Shown piece by piece: positions 50,389 through 58,918 of a stretch of 64,000 nt of DNA. Positions within the stretch are counted from its first letter, which is position 1. Each line of letters begins with the position of its first letter. Position numbers and translations under genes: made by a program. The stretch is from contig NZ_CP132719.1 in the NCBI RefSeq assembly GCF_030845995.1, forward strand, positions 1,798,001 to 1,862,000, read 5' to 3'. This DNA is from Geothrix sp. 21YS21S-4. Its GTDB lineage: Bacteria; Acidobacteriota; Holophagae; Holophagales; Holophagaceae. The notes under the pieces are model-generated. The model saw only the letters and a list, made by a program, of their open reading frames with translations. It searched no databases and was not told the DNA's origin.

Positions 50389-51515
50389 AGAAACTGCGCG
50401 TGCTCACGGTGGTGGGAACCCGGCCGGAGATCATCCGGCTGTCCCGGGTCATCACCCGCCTGGAGGAGACGACGGACCACATCCTCGTCCACACCGGCCA
50501 GAACTACGACTACGAACTGAACCAAGTGTTCTTCGAGGATCTCGGCCTCCGCCGGCCGGACCACTTCCTGGAGGCCGCCGGCGCCAGGCTGGCGGAGACC
50601 ATCGGGCACATCATCTCCCGCGTGGATCCCGTCCTGGAGGAGTGCCGCCCCGACGCCCTGCTGGTGCTGGGCGACACCAACAGCTGCCTGTCCGTGCTGC
50701 CCGCCAAGCGCCGCAAGATCCCCATCTTCCACATGGAGGCGGGAAACCGCTGCTTCGACCAGCGGGTGCCCGAGGAATCCAACCGCAAGGTGGTGGACCA
50801 CCTCGCCGACATCAACCTACCCTACAGCTCCCACGCCCGGGAGAACCTCCTCCGCGAAGGCCTGCCCACGGATCGCATCATCAAGACGGGCAGTCCCATG
50901 TACGAGGTGCTCCACGACTACCGCGACGGCATCGAGGGATCGGACGTCCTCGCGCGGCTGGGACTGAAGCCCGAGGACTACTTCCTCGTCAGCTGCCATC
51001 GCGAGGAGAACGTCGATTCCGACGTCAATCTGCCGAAGTTCGTCGCGCTGCTCAACCACCTGGCCGAGACCCACGGGAAACGGGTGATCGTCTCCGCCCA
51101 CCCCCGCACGCGGAAGCGGCTGGAGGCGACGGGCGCGGCCACGGCGGCGGGTGTGGAGCTGGCGAAGCCGTTCGGCTACTTCGATTACGTCAAGCTCCAG
51201 CAGAAGGCCCTGCTGGTGCTTTCCGACAGCGGCACCATCACGGAGGAATCCTCCATCCTGGATTTCCCCGCCATCAATATCCGGGAGGCCCACGAGCGAC
51301 CCGAAGGCATGGAGGAAGGGGCCGTGATTCTCGCGGGAATGGAGATCGACCGCGTGGAGCAGGCCATCCAGGTCCTCCGCTCCGCCTCCATCCGCGCCGG
51401 CCGCCGGACCCGGATCGTCAAGGACTACGACGCGCCGCAGGTTTCCGAGACCGTGGTCCGCGCCATCCACAGCTACGTGGACTACGTGAACCGCGTCGTG
51501 TGGCGGAAAGCCTGA
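50385..51515 (+). CDS. capG: UDP-N-acetyl-L-talosamine 2-epimerase CapG (UDP-L-FucNAc synthesis; WecB family)
   Basis: 376 residues. WecB-fold signatures: LTVVGTRPEIIRLSRVI, LVHTGQNYDYELNQVFFEDL, LLVLGDTNSCLSVLPAKRRKIPIFHMEAGNRCFDQRVPEESNRKVVDHLADINLPY, FLVSCHREENVDS and VLSDSGTITEESSILDFPAINIRE. The FDQRVPEESNRK form is that of CapG/WbjD/FnlC rather than housekeeping WecB (which reads RTGN.YSPWPEE-type). It performs the last step to UDP-L-FucNAc. Followed by a repeat element. Confidence 0.9.
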   Translation: MKKLRVLTVVGTRPEIIRLSRVITRLEETTDHILVHTGQNYDYELNQVFFEDLGLRRPDHFLEAAGARLAETIGHIISRVDPVLEECRPDALLVLGDTNSCLSVLPAKRRKIPIFHMEAGNRCFDQRVPEESNRKVVDHLADINLPYSSHARENLLREGLPTDRIIKTGSPMYEVLHDYRDGIEGSDVLARLGLKPEDYFLVSCHREENVDSDVNLPKFVALLNHLAETHGKRVIVSAHPRTRKRLEATGAATAAGVELAKPFGYFDYVKLQQKALLVLSDSGTITEESSILDFPAINIREAHERPEGMEEGAVILAGMEIDRVEQAIQVLRSASIRAGRRTRIVKDYDAPQVSETVVRAIHSYVDYVNRVVWRKA

Positions 51516-51569
51516 AGGCCCTCGACACCCCGGCTTTCATCCAGCGCCTTCTCATCATCCAGACACTCA

Positions 51570-51603
51570 GGTGTCTTGGTGGTGATCTTCATCTTTTGAA
51601 CGC
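51570..51603. repeat. Dispersed palindromic element, copy 4 (half element)
   Basis: GGTGTCTTGGTGGTGATCTTCATCTTTTGAACGC matches the outer half of copy 1 (read on its minus strand) over about 30 bases; the opposite palindrome arm is missing. Located between the convergent capG and phosphoglycosyl transferase genes. Confidence 0.65.
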
Positions 51604-51614
51604 GAATGCGTCCC

Positions 51615-52229
51615 CTACGCGATCCCGCCGTGGATCCGCGCGGGGGGGAACAGCCGGAGCGTGGCGAGGATCACCAGGAAATCCGACGCCACGCTGGCGC
51701 GGGAAGCGTAGGCGAGGTTGATCCGGATCTTGTCGGGAAGGAGCACCCGGACGTAGGTCTCGTCGGGGTTTTCCGCCTCGGCCAGCAGCTCGCTCTCGCT
51801 GCGGTACTTGATGGAGGCCAGGTCCGTGATCCCCGGGCGCAGGCCCAGGATCGCCTGCTCGGCATCGCTGTAGAAAGCCACGTAGCGCGGGACTTCGGGC
51901 CTCGGTCCCACCAGGCTCATCTCGCCCACGAGGACGTTCAGCAGTTGAGGCAGCTCGTCGAGCTTGGTGTCCCGCAGCCAAGCGCCCACACGGGTGATCC
52001 GCGGGTCCCGCCCCACGGTGATGGCGCGGCCCTGGCGGTCGGCATCCACCACCATGGTGCGGAATTTCCAGATGCGGAACGGCTTTCCGCCCCGGCCCAC
52101 GCGGACCTGGCGGAAGAAGATCGGCCCGCCGTCCTCCAGCTTCACCGCGCACGCCGCCACCAGCAGGAGGGGCCACAGGAGGGCCAACCCCAAGGCCGAC
52201 CAGAAGACGTCGAAGACCCGCTTCGCCAT
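51615..52229 (-). CDS. Undecaprenyl-phosphate phosphoglycosyl transferase (PglC/WbaP C-domain type)
   Basis: 204 residues. One N-terminal hydrophobic re-entrant helix (VFDVFWSALGLALLWPLLLVAACAV), then PIFFRQVRVGRGGKPFRIWKFRTM, RITRVGAWLRDTKLDELPQLLNVLVGEMSLVGPRPEVP and LRPGITDLASIKYR. The DE catalytic dyad is in TKLDELPQL. It transfers a sugar-1-phosphate to undecaprenyl phosphate and so starts the repeat unit. It is monotopic PglC-size, lacking the five-helix N-terminal part of WbaP. Two bases after the aminotransferase stop. Confidence 0.92.
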   Translation of the reverse strand: MAKRVFDVFWSALGLALLWPLLLVAACAVKLEDGGPIFFRQVRVGRGGKPFRIWKFRTMVVDADRQGRAITVGRDPRITRVGAWLRDTKLDELPQLLNVLVGEMSLVGPRPEVPRYVAFYSDAEQAILGLRPGITDLASIKYRSESELLAEAENPDETYVRVLLPDKIRINLAYASRASVASDFLVILATLRLFPPARIHGGIA

Positions 52230-52231
52230 GG

Positions 52232-53446
52232 TTACGCCAGGTTCGCCAGGACCAGGCGCCGGACGGCGTGGATGACGTCGTCCACATCCTCGTCCGTCAG
52301 CCCGGGATGGAGCGGCACGCTCAGCATCCGGGAATAGGCGTCGGCGGCCACGGGCAGGGCCTCGGGCAGGTACCCGTACTTATCGCGGTAGAAGGGGTGC
52401 ATGTGGACCGGCAGGTAGTGGACCGAGGTGCCGATGTTGCGGGCCTTCAGCTCATCGATGAACGCGTTGCGGTCGATCCGCAGCAGCTCCGGGCGCAAAC
52501 GCAGGACGTAGAGGTGCCAGCTGGATTCCGCCCAGGGCAGCTCCACGGGGAGCTGGAGGGCGGCCAAATCCGCGAAGCCCGCGGCGTAGCGGGCCACCAC
52601 TTCCCGCCGCCGCCGCTGGAACGCTTCGAGGCGCTTCAGCTGCTGGAGGCCGATGGAGGCCTGCACGTCGGTCATGTTGTACTTGAAGCCGGGCAGGACG
52701 ACCTCGTAGTACCACGAGCCCGACCGATCGAAGCGCTTCCACGCGTCGCGGTTCATCCCGTGGTGCCCGATGATGCGGCACTTCTCGACGAGGGCGGGAT
52801 CGCCCGTGACGCAGCCCCCTTCGATGGTGGTGAGGTTCTTCGTGGCGTAGAAGCTGAACGCCGCCAGGTTCGCGCGGGACCCGACGAGCCGGCCCTTGTA
52901 GTGCGTGGGAATGGCGTGGGCTGCGTCCTCGAGGACGGCGAGGCCGTGCTCCTCGGCAAGGGCGTCCAGCTCGTCCATCGCCGCCGGGTGGCCCGCGTAG
53001 TGGACGGGAAGTAGCACCTTGGTGCGGGGCGTGATGGCGGCGCGGACGGCCTCCGGCGACAGGGTGAGCGAATCGGGGGAGACGTCCACCAGCACGGGCT
53101 TCGCGCCGACGTGCTCCACCACGTTGGCGGTGGCGCAGAACGTCATGGAGGGAACGATCACTTCATCGCCGGGTCCCACGCCCAGCGCCACCAGAGCCAC
53201 GTGGAGCCCCGCGGTGCAGGAGTTGAGGGCCACCACGCCGGGAGCCTGGAGGTAGTCCTTCAGCGCCCCTTCGAAAGCGTGGGTCTTGGGGCCCGTGGTG
53301 ACCCAGGGCGACTGGAGGGTGTCCATCACCTCCGCCCGCTCGGCGTCGCCGATGGTGGGCGGATTGTAGGCGAGAAAGTCGGTCCGCGCGGGACGATCCT
53401 CGGAGACGGAGGCCCGGGGAGAGTCGGGGACGGAAAGGGGATTCAT
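52232..53446 (-). CDS. DegT/DnrJ/EryC1 family PLP-dependent sugar aminotransferase
   Basis: 404 residues. PLP site: Lys in AFSFYATKNLTTIEGGCV, Asp in VLEDAAHAIPTHYKG, and the GDEVIVPSMTFCATANVVEHVGAKPVLVDV segment. HMHPFYRDKYGY and PLHPGLTDEDVDDVI are the usual family tail. It adds an amino group to a UDP-4-keto sugar. Together with the PglC-type enzyme just downstream it may supply a 4-amino sugar as the first residue of the repeat unit. TGATG overlap with the upstream glycosyltransferase. Confidence 0.9.
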   Translation of the reverse strand: MNPLSVPDSPRASVSEDRPARTDFLAYNPPTIGDAERAEVMDTLQSPWVTTGPKTHAFEGALKDYLQAPGVVALNSCTAGLHVALVALGVGPGDEVIVPSMTFCATANVVEHVGAKPVLVDVSPDSLTLSPEAVRAAITPRTKVLLPVHYAGHPAAMDELDALAEEHGLAVLEDAAHAIPTHYKGRLVGSRANLAAFSFYATKNLTTIEGGCVTGDPALVEKCRIIGHHGMNRDAWKRFDRSGSWYYEVVLPGFKYNMTDVQASIGLQQLKRLEAFQRRRREVVARYAAGFADLAALQLPVELPWAESSWHLYVLRLRPELLRIDRNAFIDELKARNIGTSVHYLPVHMHPFYRDKYGYLPEALPVAADAYSRMLSVPLHPGLTDEDVDDVIHAVRRLVLANLA

Positions 53447-54705
53447 CAGATGCCTCCGGCGGGTTGGGCGAGAAGGTGGTCGAAGGTCTGGAGGTAGTGC
53501 CGGATCGCGGACCGGCGGGAGAGGTGGGCCTCCACGTAGTCGCGGCCCTGGCGGCCCTCCTGCCGCACGCGCTCCGGCGCGTTGCGGTATTCGAGGATCA
53601 CCTGCGCCAGGCGGGCGGGATCGCAGGGCGGAACGACCGCGCCCGAGCGGCTCTCCCGGATGGCGACGGCGAGGGGGCTGTCCTCCTCCACGCAGCCGAC
53701 GACCGGGCGGCCCGCGGCGAGGTAGTTCCAGGTCTTGCTGGGGACGGCGATCCGGGCCGCGCCGGGCTTGAGGGGGATCACGCCGAGGTTGCAGGCGTTG
53801 TAGACGAAGGGCACCTGGTCCAGGGGCTGGAGGGGGAGGAACACGCAGTTCGAAAGGCCCCGCTCCTTCGCCAGCTCCTCCAGGGCGCGCTTCGCGTTCC
53901 CATCGCCGATGAACACGAACCGGATGTCCGGGATCTCCTTCAGGCACTCCGCCGCCAGGACCACGGATTCGAGGTTCTGCATCAGGCCGATGGTTCCCGC
54001 GTACTGGACCACGAACACGCCGCCGCGGCGGAAAGCCGTGCTGGCGGGGCTGTCCCCCGGCTGGATGTGATCGGTGTCCACCCAGTTGGGGATCGTGGCC
54101 ACCTGCGTGCCCGGGACGGTCCGCTGGACGTAGTCCGAGAAGGCGGGGCTGATGGAAGCCACGAGGTCGGACACGCGGTAGGTGGCCTCCTCCGCCTTCC
54201 GCAGCCAGCGGTAGAGCCGGCCGTTTCCGGTGAGCAGCCCGGCCACCACCGCCGAATCGGGGAAGATGTCCTGGAGGTTGTAGACCAGCTTCGCGCCCTT
54301 CAGCCGGGCGAGCAGGGCCGCGGGCAGCCCCGCCAGGGGCGGCGTGGAGGCCACGAAGATCAGATCCACGTCCCGTACCGCGAGCCCCCGCAGCAGGAAG
54401 AAGGCCATGAACCAGAGGTATTCCCCGAACTTGTGGAACATGCCCAGGCGCCGGAGGAAGGGGTTCCAGGCCCGGTGGATCCGGCCCTTCAGCCGGGGAT
54501 GGTCCGTCATCACCGGACGGGCCGCCAGGGCGGGTCCGTTGGTCAGGACGGTGACTTTCAGTCCCTCCTCCGCCAGCCCCTCCGCCAGGGCCTTCATCAG
54601 GTCGGTGGAAGCACTGGGGATCGGCGCGAAATAGGGCGTGATGATCAGGACGTGGCCGAGGCCCGCCGCCGTTTCAAAGCGCTCGCGGAGTGGGGGAGAG
54701 GTCAT
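53446..54705 (-). CDS. Glycosyltransferase GT4, WcaI/WbuB-like
   Basis: 419 residues from ATG at 54705 (overlaps the upstream stop, ATGA). GHVLIITPYFAPIPSASTDLMKALAEGLAEEGLKVTVLTN at the N-terminus; AKLVYNLQDIFPDSAVVAGLL; VSDLVASISPAFSDYV; then FVVQYAGTIGLMQNLESVVLAAECLKEIPDIRFVFIGDG and PLKPGAARIAVPSKTWNYLAAGRPVVGCVEEDSPLA as donor-binding elements. Cytoplasmic GT-B enzyme acting on a lipid-linked intermediate. Sugar specificity unknown. Confidence 0.85.
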   Translation of the reverse strand: MTSPPLRERFETAAGLGHVLIITPYFAPIPSASTDLMKALAEGLAEEGLKVTVLTNGPALAARPVMTDHPRLKGRIHRAWNPFLRRLGMFHKFGEYLWFMAFFLLRGLAVRDVDLIFVASTPPLAGLPAALLARLKGAKLVYNLQDIFPDSAVVAGLLTGNGRLYRWLRKAEEATYRVSDLVASISPAFSDYVQRTVPGTQVATIPNWVDTDHIQPGDSPASTAFRRGGVFVVQYAGTIGLMQNLESVVLAAECLKEIPDIRFVFIGDGNAKRALEELAKERGLSNCVFLPLQPLDQVPFVYNACNLGVIPLKPGAARIAVPSKTWNYLAAGRPVVGCVEEDSPLAVAIRESRSGAVVPPCDPARLAQVILEYRNAPERVRQEGRQGRDYVEAHLSRRSAIRHYLQTFDHLLAQPAGGI

Positions 54706-56417
54706 GCTCGGGTTCCGTGGGAAAAGGTTCCGGGAGAAGTGAATTCGCCCCCTCGATCGCTGGCCCACACCGGCTGCGAGAGGGCCAAGTGGGGCAACCG
54801 GACCCGGGCCCGGCGCTCCCTCCGCTGGATGCCCGGGGCCGTCGCCTCTTCGGAAGGAAGGGGCGGACGCAACTCCAGGCGGAGGTGGATGAGGCGGTCG
54901 GTGCTCTGGGCGGGAACTTCGACGAAACCCGCGCGCTCGTTGAGCTGGCGGGCGCGGTGATTCTTGCGGCGGACCCCCGTGGTGACGGCCGCCATCCCGC
55001 GCTCGCGACAGACGCGGATCGAGGCGTCCTTGAGGGCCTTCCCCACCCCCAGCCTCCGGTAGTCCTCATCCACGGCCGTGAAGGCGATCTGGGCCACTTT
55101 CTGTTCCTGGGCCTGCGGCTTGCTCCGGGCGAACATGCGCAGCGCCCGCCCGACGATCTCCCGGTGGAAAAGGGCACCGGGATGGCGCAGGCAGCCCCGG
55201 ATGAGTTCGCGGCGGCAGGCCCGCATCATGGGCAGGTTGTAGGGCCGATCGGCCAGGGTGGTGAATCCGATGATCCGCTCCCCCTGCCGCGCCACCAGGA
55301 CGCAGATGTCGGGGGAGGCCAGGAACCACCGGTACACGGCCTCGATGAACGCCTTCCCCAGGCGGACCGGGATGTGGTCGTGCCCGGTGAAGCACCTCAC
55401 GTGGAGGTCCACCAGGGCGTTGAGGTCCAGGCGCGTGGCCGTGGTCACCTGGAAGCTCTTGGCGTCCGCCAGGAGCGCGGGCTCCGGCACCAACCGGCGG
55501 CGCTCGGGCTCAAGCCGCGGAGGCCACACCTGATCTTCCAGGGGCTTGAGGCCCTCGAGGTAGAAGCGCATCATCCCCTCCGCCTTGGCGAGGGAAGGAT
55601 TGGAGGGATCGCGGTCGAGCAGCCTCTGCGTCCAGCGGTGGACGGCAGGCAGGGCGAAGGGCCGGATCAGGGGATTGAAGTCGACGCACTGGCGGACCAG
55701 CTTGGGCCGGAGCCCCATCCGGAACTTGAACTCGTCCACGTTCGAGGGCGCGTCCAGGGACTGCACGGTGTAGAAGATCCCTTCCACGCCTTCGCGCTGC
55801 AGCAGCTCCCGGCTCACCGCGTAGAACAGCGCGTTGTTCACGTGCTCCGCCAGGAAGCGCCGGTGGCTGAGGGCGAAGGGGACGGAGAAGACCGTGCCCT
55901 GCCGCACGCTCATGAGGGCCGCGGCCAGCTCACCGTTGGAGGTCGCCGCCCAGGCCTCGAACCCCGGCAGTCCCGACGCGGCCGCGCAGGTCCGCCGCCA
56001 ATCCGCTTCGGTCATGCTGCGCACCCGCTCCTGGCGGGCCAAGGTGTCCTGCTGAAGGGCCCAGCCCTCCGTCGCCAGCCGCTCGAAGGAGATCCGCTCG
56101 ATCCCGAAGCGGCCCAGGCCTGCGCGGATCCCATTGCGAGCCTGGGGTTTCAGGTGATCCAGCGAATAGGGCTCGTTCACCACGACGTGGTAGCTGGCCA
56201 CTCCCCGCGGCGCGTCGAAGGGCGCGGAGTAGCGGAGGGCCAAGCCGCCGTGGCGGAGCATCAGCTCCCGGACTTCGGCTTCGCTGGGGGTGATGGTCCA
56301 GTGGTAGGGGAAGGCCTGGAACACGCCGGGAGCGGCGTTGTACCAGTGGCTGCTCTCCGTCCGCACCACCCGGTGGCCCCGGCGGCGCAGCCATTCTGCG
56401 AACAATTCCGTGTTCAT
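54702..56417 (-). CDS. FemAB/GNAT-like acyltransferase fused to a C-terminal GNAT N-acetyltransferase
   Basis: 571 residues; ATG at 56417 chosen because it aligns exactly with the start of the paralogue at 57.9 kb (MNTELFAEWLRRRGHRVVRT versus MTPETFAQWLRRLGHRVVRT). Residues 1-320 are this paralogous domain: WYNAAPGVFQAFPYHW, GIRAGLGRFGIERISFERLATEGWALQQDTLARQ, AEHVNNALFYAVSRELL and SLDAPSNVDEFKFRMGL. Residues about 350-505 are a GNAT domain with acetyl-CoA loop VDEDYRRLGVGKALKDASI and RKNHRARQLNERAGFVEV. The combination suggests acylation of an amino sugar in the locus polysaccharide. First gene of the leftward aminotransferase/transferase cluster. Confidence 0.7.
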   Translation of the reverse strand: MNTELFAEWLRRRGHRVVRTESSHWYNAAPGVFQAFPYHWTITPSEAEVRELMLRHGGLALRYSAPFDAPRGVASYHVVVNEPYSLDHLKPQARNGIRAGLGRFGIERISFERLATEGWALQQDTLARQERVRSMTEADWRRTCAAASGLPGFEAWAATSNGELAAALMSVRQGTVFSVPFALSHRRFLAEHVNNALFYAVSRELLQREGVEGIFYTVQSLDAPSNVDEFKFRMGLRPKLVRQCVDFNPLIRPFALPAVHRWTQRLLDRDPSNPSLAKAEGMMRFYLEGLKPLEDQVWPPRLEPERRRLVPEPALLADAKSFQVTTATRLDLNALVDLHVRCFTGHDHIPVRLGKAFIEAVYRWFLASPDICVLVARQGERIIGFTTLADRPYNLPMMRACRRELIRGCLRHPGALFHREIVGRALRMFARSKPQAQEQKVAQIAFTAVDEDYRRLGVGKALKDASIRVCRERGMAAVTTGVRRKNHRARQLNERAGFVEVPAQSTDRLIHLRLELRPPLPSEEATAPGIQRRERRARVRLPHLALSQPVWASDRGGEFTSPGTFSHGTRA

Positions 56418-57026
56418 GGGCACCCCGCGGCGGACGGGAAGGACTCGGCTCGATTCATGGGATCTCGGGCGTCGGCGGGTGGAGGGAATCGGCCCGGGGG
56501 AGATCCCCGGGGCCGGGTAGGTTGAGACAGAGATACCAAGACATGTTCATCCATTTTTTCCTCATGTAAACCTGGTTTGTCAACCTTCGCCAAAGATCCT
56601 TTCCGGATCCCATATGCTTCCGCCGCCTCCGCCGACCTCCCACCGGATGAATTTGCCTGGAGAGAAGAAGCATTTCGCTTTCCTCTGGCGAAGAGGACAT
56701 TCCACGCTAACCTTGGATAAGAAAAAATACACATATACCCCTTCCCGAGCGTGTAAGATCACATCGACCCCCCAGTTTCCCTTGGATGGACTCCGGTGCC
56801 CCGGGCGATGGTCGCTTGCGGCGCTCTTCTCTTCTCACCGATGTCCTCAGCGCTTCGCGAGGCCGAGCATGCTGATTTGCGGCGTCCCACCGCGCCCCCC
56901 GCTTCCCTGCGGGGCGGGCGAGGGATGGGTGCTCGACGCAAGCGGAACCGGCGCGGCTTCTCTCCGCCTCGTCCCCGCGCTTCAAGCCCGCCGCCCGGGG
57001 ATACCAGCCCCCTTCCTTGAGCTTCC
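56418..57026. other. Large divergent intergenic region (609 bases) between the acyltransferase fusion and proline dehydrogenase
   Basis: No credible gene was found here on either strand. The middle (about 56530-56760) is markedly AT-richer than the surroundings. On the minus strand a perfect -35 TTGACA lies at 56578-56583, followed at 19 bases by AAAAAT (weak -10). On the plus strand TTGGAT (from about 56713) is followed 15 bases later by TATACC. The right third (56800-57020) is GC-rich, with no recognisable RNA. Confidence 0.4.
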
Positions 57027-57941
57027 ATGATCCGCACCCTCGCCTCCGTCCTGGCTCGGCAGGCCTGGTTCCGCAAAGCCGTTCTGGGCACGCCCGTTCT
57101 GCGCGATCTCGCCGGGCGGTTCGTGGGTGGGGACGATCTTTCGGCGGGCCTGGCGGCGGTGCGCGGCCTCAATGCGCGGGGAATCCGGGGCTCCCTCAAT
57201 TTCCACGGGATGCACGCGACGGACCCGGCCGAGGCAATCGCCGCGGCGGACGAGGCCCTGGACGCCCTGCACCGGATCCGCGCGGAAGGCCTCGATTCCC
57301 ATGTCTCCGTGAAGCTCACCAAGCTCGGCCTCGACGTGGATCCGAACCTCTGCCTGGCGCAGCTCCGCCGCGTGCTCGACGGCGCCGCCGAGACGGGCGG
57401 ATTCGTGCGGATCGACATGGAGGAAGCGGTCTACGTGGACCAGACGCTGGGAATCTTCGAAGCCATGCAGGACCACTACGGCGCCGGGACCGTGGGCCTG
57501 GTGATCCAGTCCTACCTGCGGGGCCGCGAAAGGGACCTCGACCGCCTGCTGGAACGGGGCGCCCGCGTCCGCCTCGTGAAGGGGGGCTACCGCGAATCCG
57601 CGGCGGCCGCTTTCCGGTCGGCGGCGGAGGTGGACGCGGCGTTCCGGCGGGACATCGAGCGGCTGCTGGCGCGGGGCGTCTTCCCCGCCATCGCCACCCA
57701 CGACGCCGGAGCCGTCGCCTGGGCCCAGGAGCTCGCGGCCCAAATGGGAATGGAGAAGACGGCGTTCGAATTCCAGATGCTCTACGGCGTGAAGCCGGCC
57801 CTCCAGGACCGGCTGGTGGCGGAGGGCTACGCCGTCCGCTGCTATGTGCCCTACGGCGGCGACTGGGCCACGCACCTGGTGGGCTGCCTTCGCCGCCTGC
57901 CGGCGAGCGCGCTGGCCCACGCCCGGGGAGAGGCCGCGTGA
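57027..57941 (+). CDS. Proline dehydrogenase (monofunctional PRODH)
   Basis: 304 residues, the size of bacterial monofunctional PRODH. Conserved barrel elements are intact: SHVSVKLTKLGLDVDPNL, GFVRIDMEEAVYVDQTLGIF, GTVGLVIQSYLRGRERDLDRLL, VRLVKGGYRESAAAAF (FAD/substrate Lys region), FPAIATHDAGAVAWAQEL, and FEFQMLYGVKPALQDRL with GYAVRCYVPYGGDW. The N-terminal segment reads GIRGSLNFHGMHATDP, unlike the usual 'LGExV'. It oxidises proline to pyrroline-5-carboxylate with FAD. No P5C dehydrogenase is nearby; instead its stop overlaps the GTG of an acyltransferase-like gene. Confidence 0.9.
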   Translation: MIRTLASVLARQAWFRKAVLGTPVLRDLAGRFVGGDDLSAGLAAVRGLNARGIRGSLNFHGMHATDPAEAIAAADEALDALHRIRAEGLDSHVSVKLTKLGLDVDPNLCLAQLRRVLDGAAETGGFVRIDMEEAVYVDQTLGIFEAMQDHYGAGTVGLVIQSYLRGRERDLDRLLERGARVRLVKGGYRESAAAAFRSAAEVDAAFRRDIERLLARGVFPAIATHDAGAVAWAQELAAQMGMEKTAFEFQMLYGVKPALQDRLVAEGYAVRCYVPYGGDWATHLVGCLRRLPASALAHARGEAA

Positions 57942-58918
57942 CGCCCGAGACCTTCGCCCAATGGCTGCGCCGGCTGGGGCACCGGGTGGTCCGCACCCCC
58001 AGCAGCTACTGGTACGACCTGGGTCCCCGGGTGTTCCAGGCCTTCCCCTACCACTGGGTGATCCGCCCCCAGGAGGACGAGCTGCTGGATCTCCTCCGGC
58101 GGGAGAGAGCCATTGGCCTGCGCTACTCCACGCCCCTGGACGCCGAGGAAGGCTCGTGCAGCTACCACATCGTCTACGACCGCCCGGAGTACGGACTCAA
58201 GAACGTGGATCCCTCCATCCGCGCCAAGGTCCGCCGCGGGCTGGAAGCCAGCCACGTCGGTCCCATCTCCATGGAGCGCTACGCCCGGGAGGGCTGGTCC
58301 ATCGAGCAGGACACGCTCGCGCGGCAGCACCGCCACGCCCGCCGGGGCCAGAACCGCTGGGAACGGATGGTGGAGGCCGCCGCGGATCTGGAAGGATTCG
58401 AGGTCTGGGGGGCCGAAGTGGAGGGACGCCTCGCCGCGAGTCTGATGTTCGTGCGGATCGACGACTGCGTGGATCTCCTGTACCAGCAGTCCCTCCGCGA
58501 CTACCTTCCCCTGCGCGTCAACAACGCCTTGATCTTCGACGCCACCAAGGAACTGGTGGCGCGGCCGGGCGTGCGGATGATCCACAACGGGGTCCACTCC
58601 CTGGACGCGCCGGACACCGTGGACCGGTTCAAGGTCCGGCTGGGCTACACGGTGAAGCCCGTCCGCCAAAGAGTGGTGTTCCATCCCCGCCTGGCCCGGT
58701 GGTTCGGGCCCCGGGCCTCGAATCTCCTGGAACGCCTGGCCGCGCTATATCCCGCCAACGAGTTCATCCGCAAGGCCGAGGGCCTGACCCGCTTCTACTG
58801 CAACGGAAAGCTCCCCGCCGGCCGCCAGCAGCTTCCCGGACTGCTGGAGTCGCTGGGGACGGGTTTCGCCGATTCGGACTGCCAATTCCCCTGGATCCTG
58901 CCCAAGGAAGCTCCATGA
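57938..58918 (+). CDS. FemAB/GNAT-like acyltransferase, stand-alone paralogue
   Basis: 326 residues from a GTG overlapping the proline dehydrogenase stop. It matches the first domain of the fusion protein at 54.7-56.4 kb along its whole length: WYDLGPRVFQAFPYHW, RRGLEASHVGPISMERYAREGWSIEQDTLARQ, LPLRVNNALIFDATKELV, SLDAPDTVDRFKVRLGY and PANEFIRKAEGLTRFYCNG. No CoA loop of the classic GNAT kind is visible, so the donor could be aminoacyl- or acyl-linked as in FemAB-type enzymes. Its stop overlaps the next ATG. Confidence 0.65.
   Translation: MTPETFAQWLRRLGHRVVRTPSSYWYDLGPRVFQAFPYHWVIRPQEDELLDLLRRERAIGLRYSTPLDAEEGSCSYHIVYDRPEYGLKNVDPSIRAKVRRGLEASHVGPISMERYAREGWSIEQDTLARQHRHARRGQNRWERMVEAAADLEGFEVWGAEVEGRLAASLMFVRIDDCVDLLYQQSLRDYLPLRVNNALIFDATKELVARPGVRMIHNGVHSLDAPDTVDRFKVRLGYTVKPVRQRVVFHPRLARWFGPRASNLLERLAALYPANEFIRKAEGLTRFYCNGKLPAGRQQLPGLLESLGTGFADSDCQFPWILPKEAP

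Noticed and set aside
56800-57020. Small frames between the divergent transferase and proline dehydrogenase genes
   Set aside because: They are short, basic, lack Shine-Dalgarno sites and show no conserved pattern; they look like GC-rich noise.
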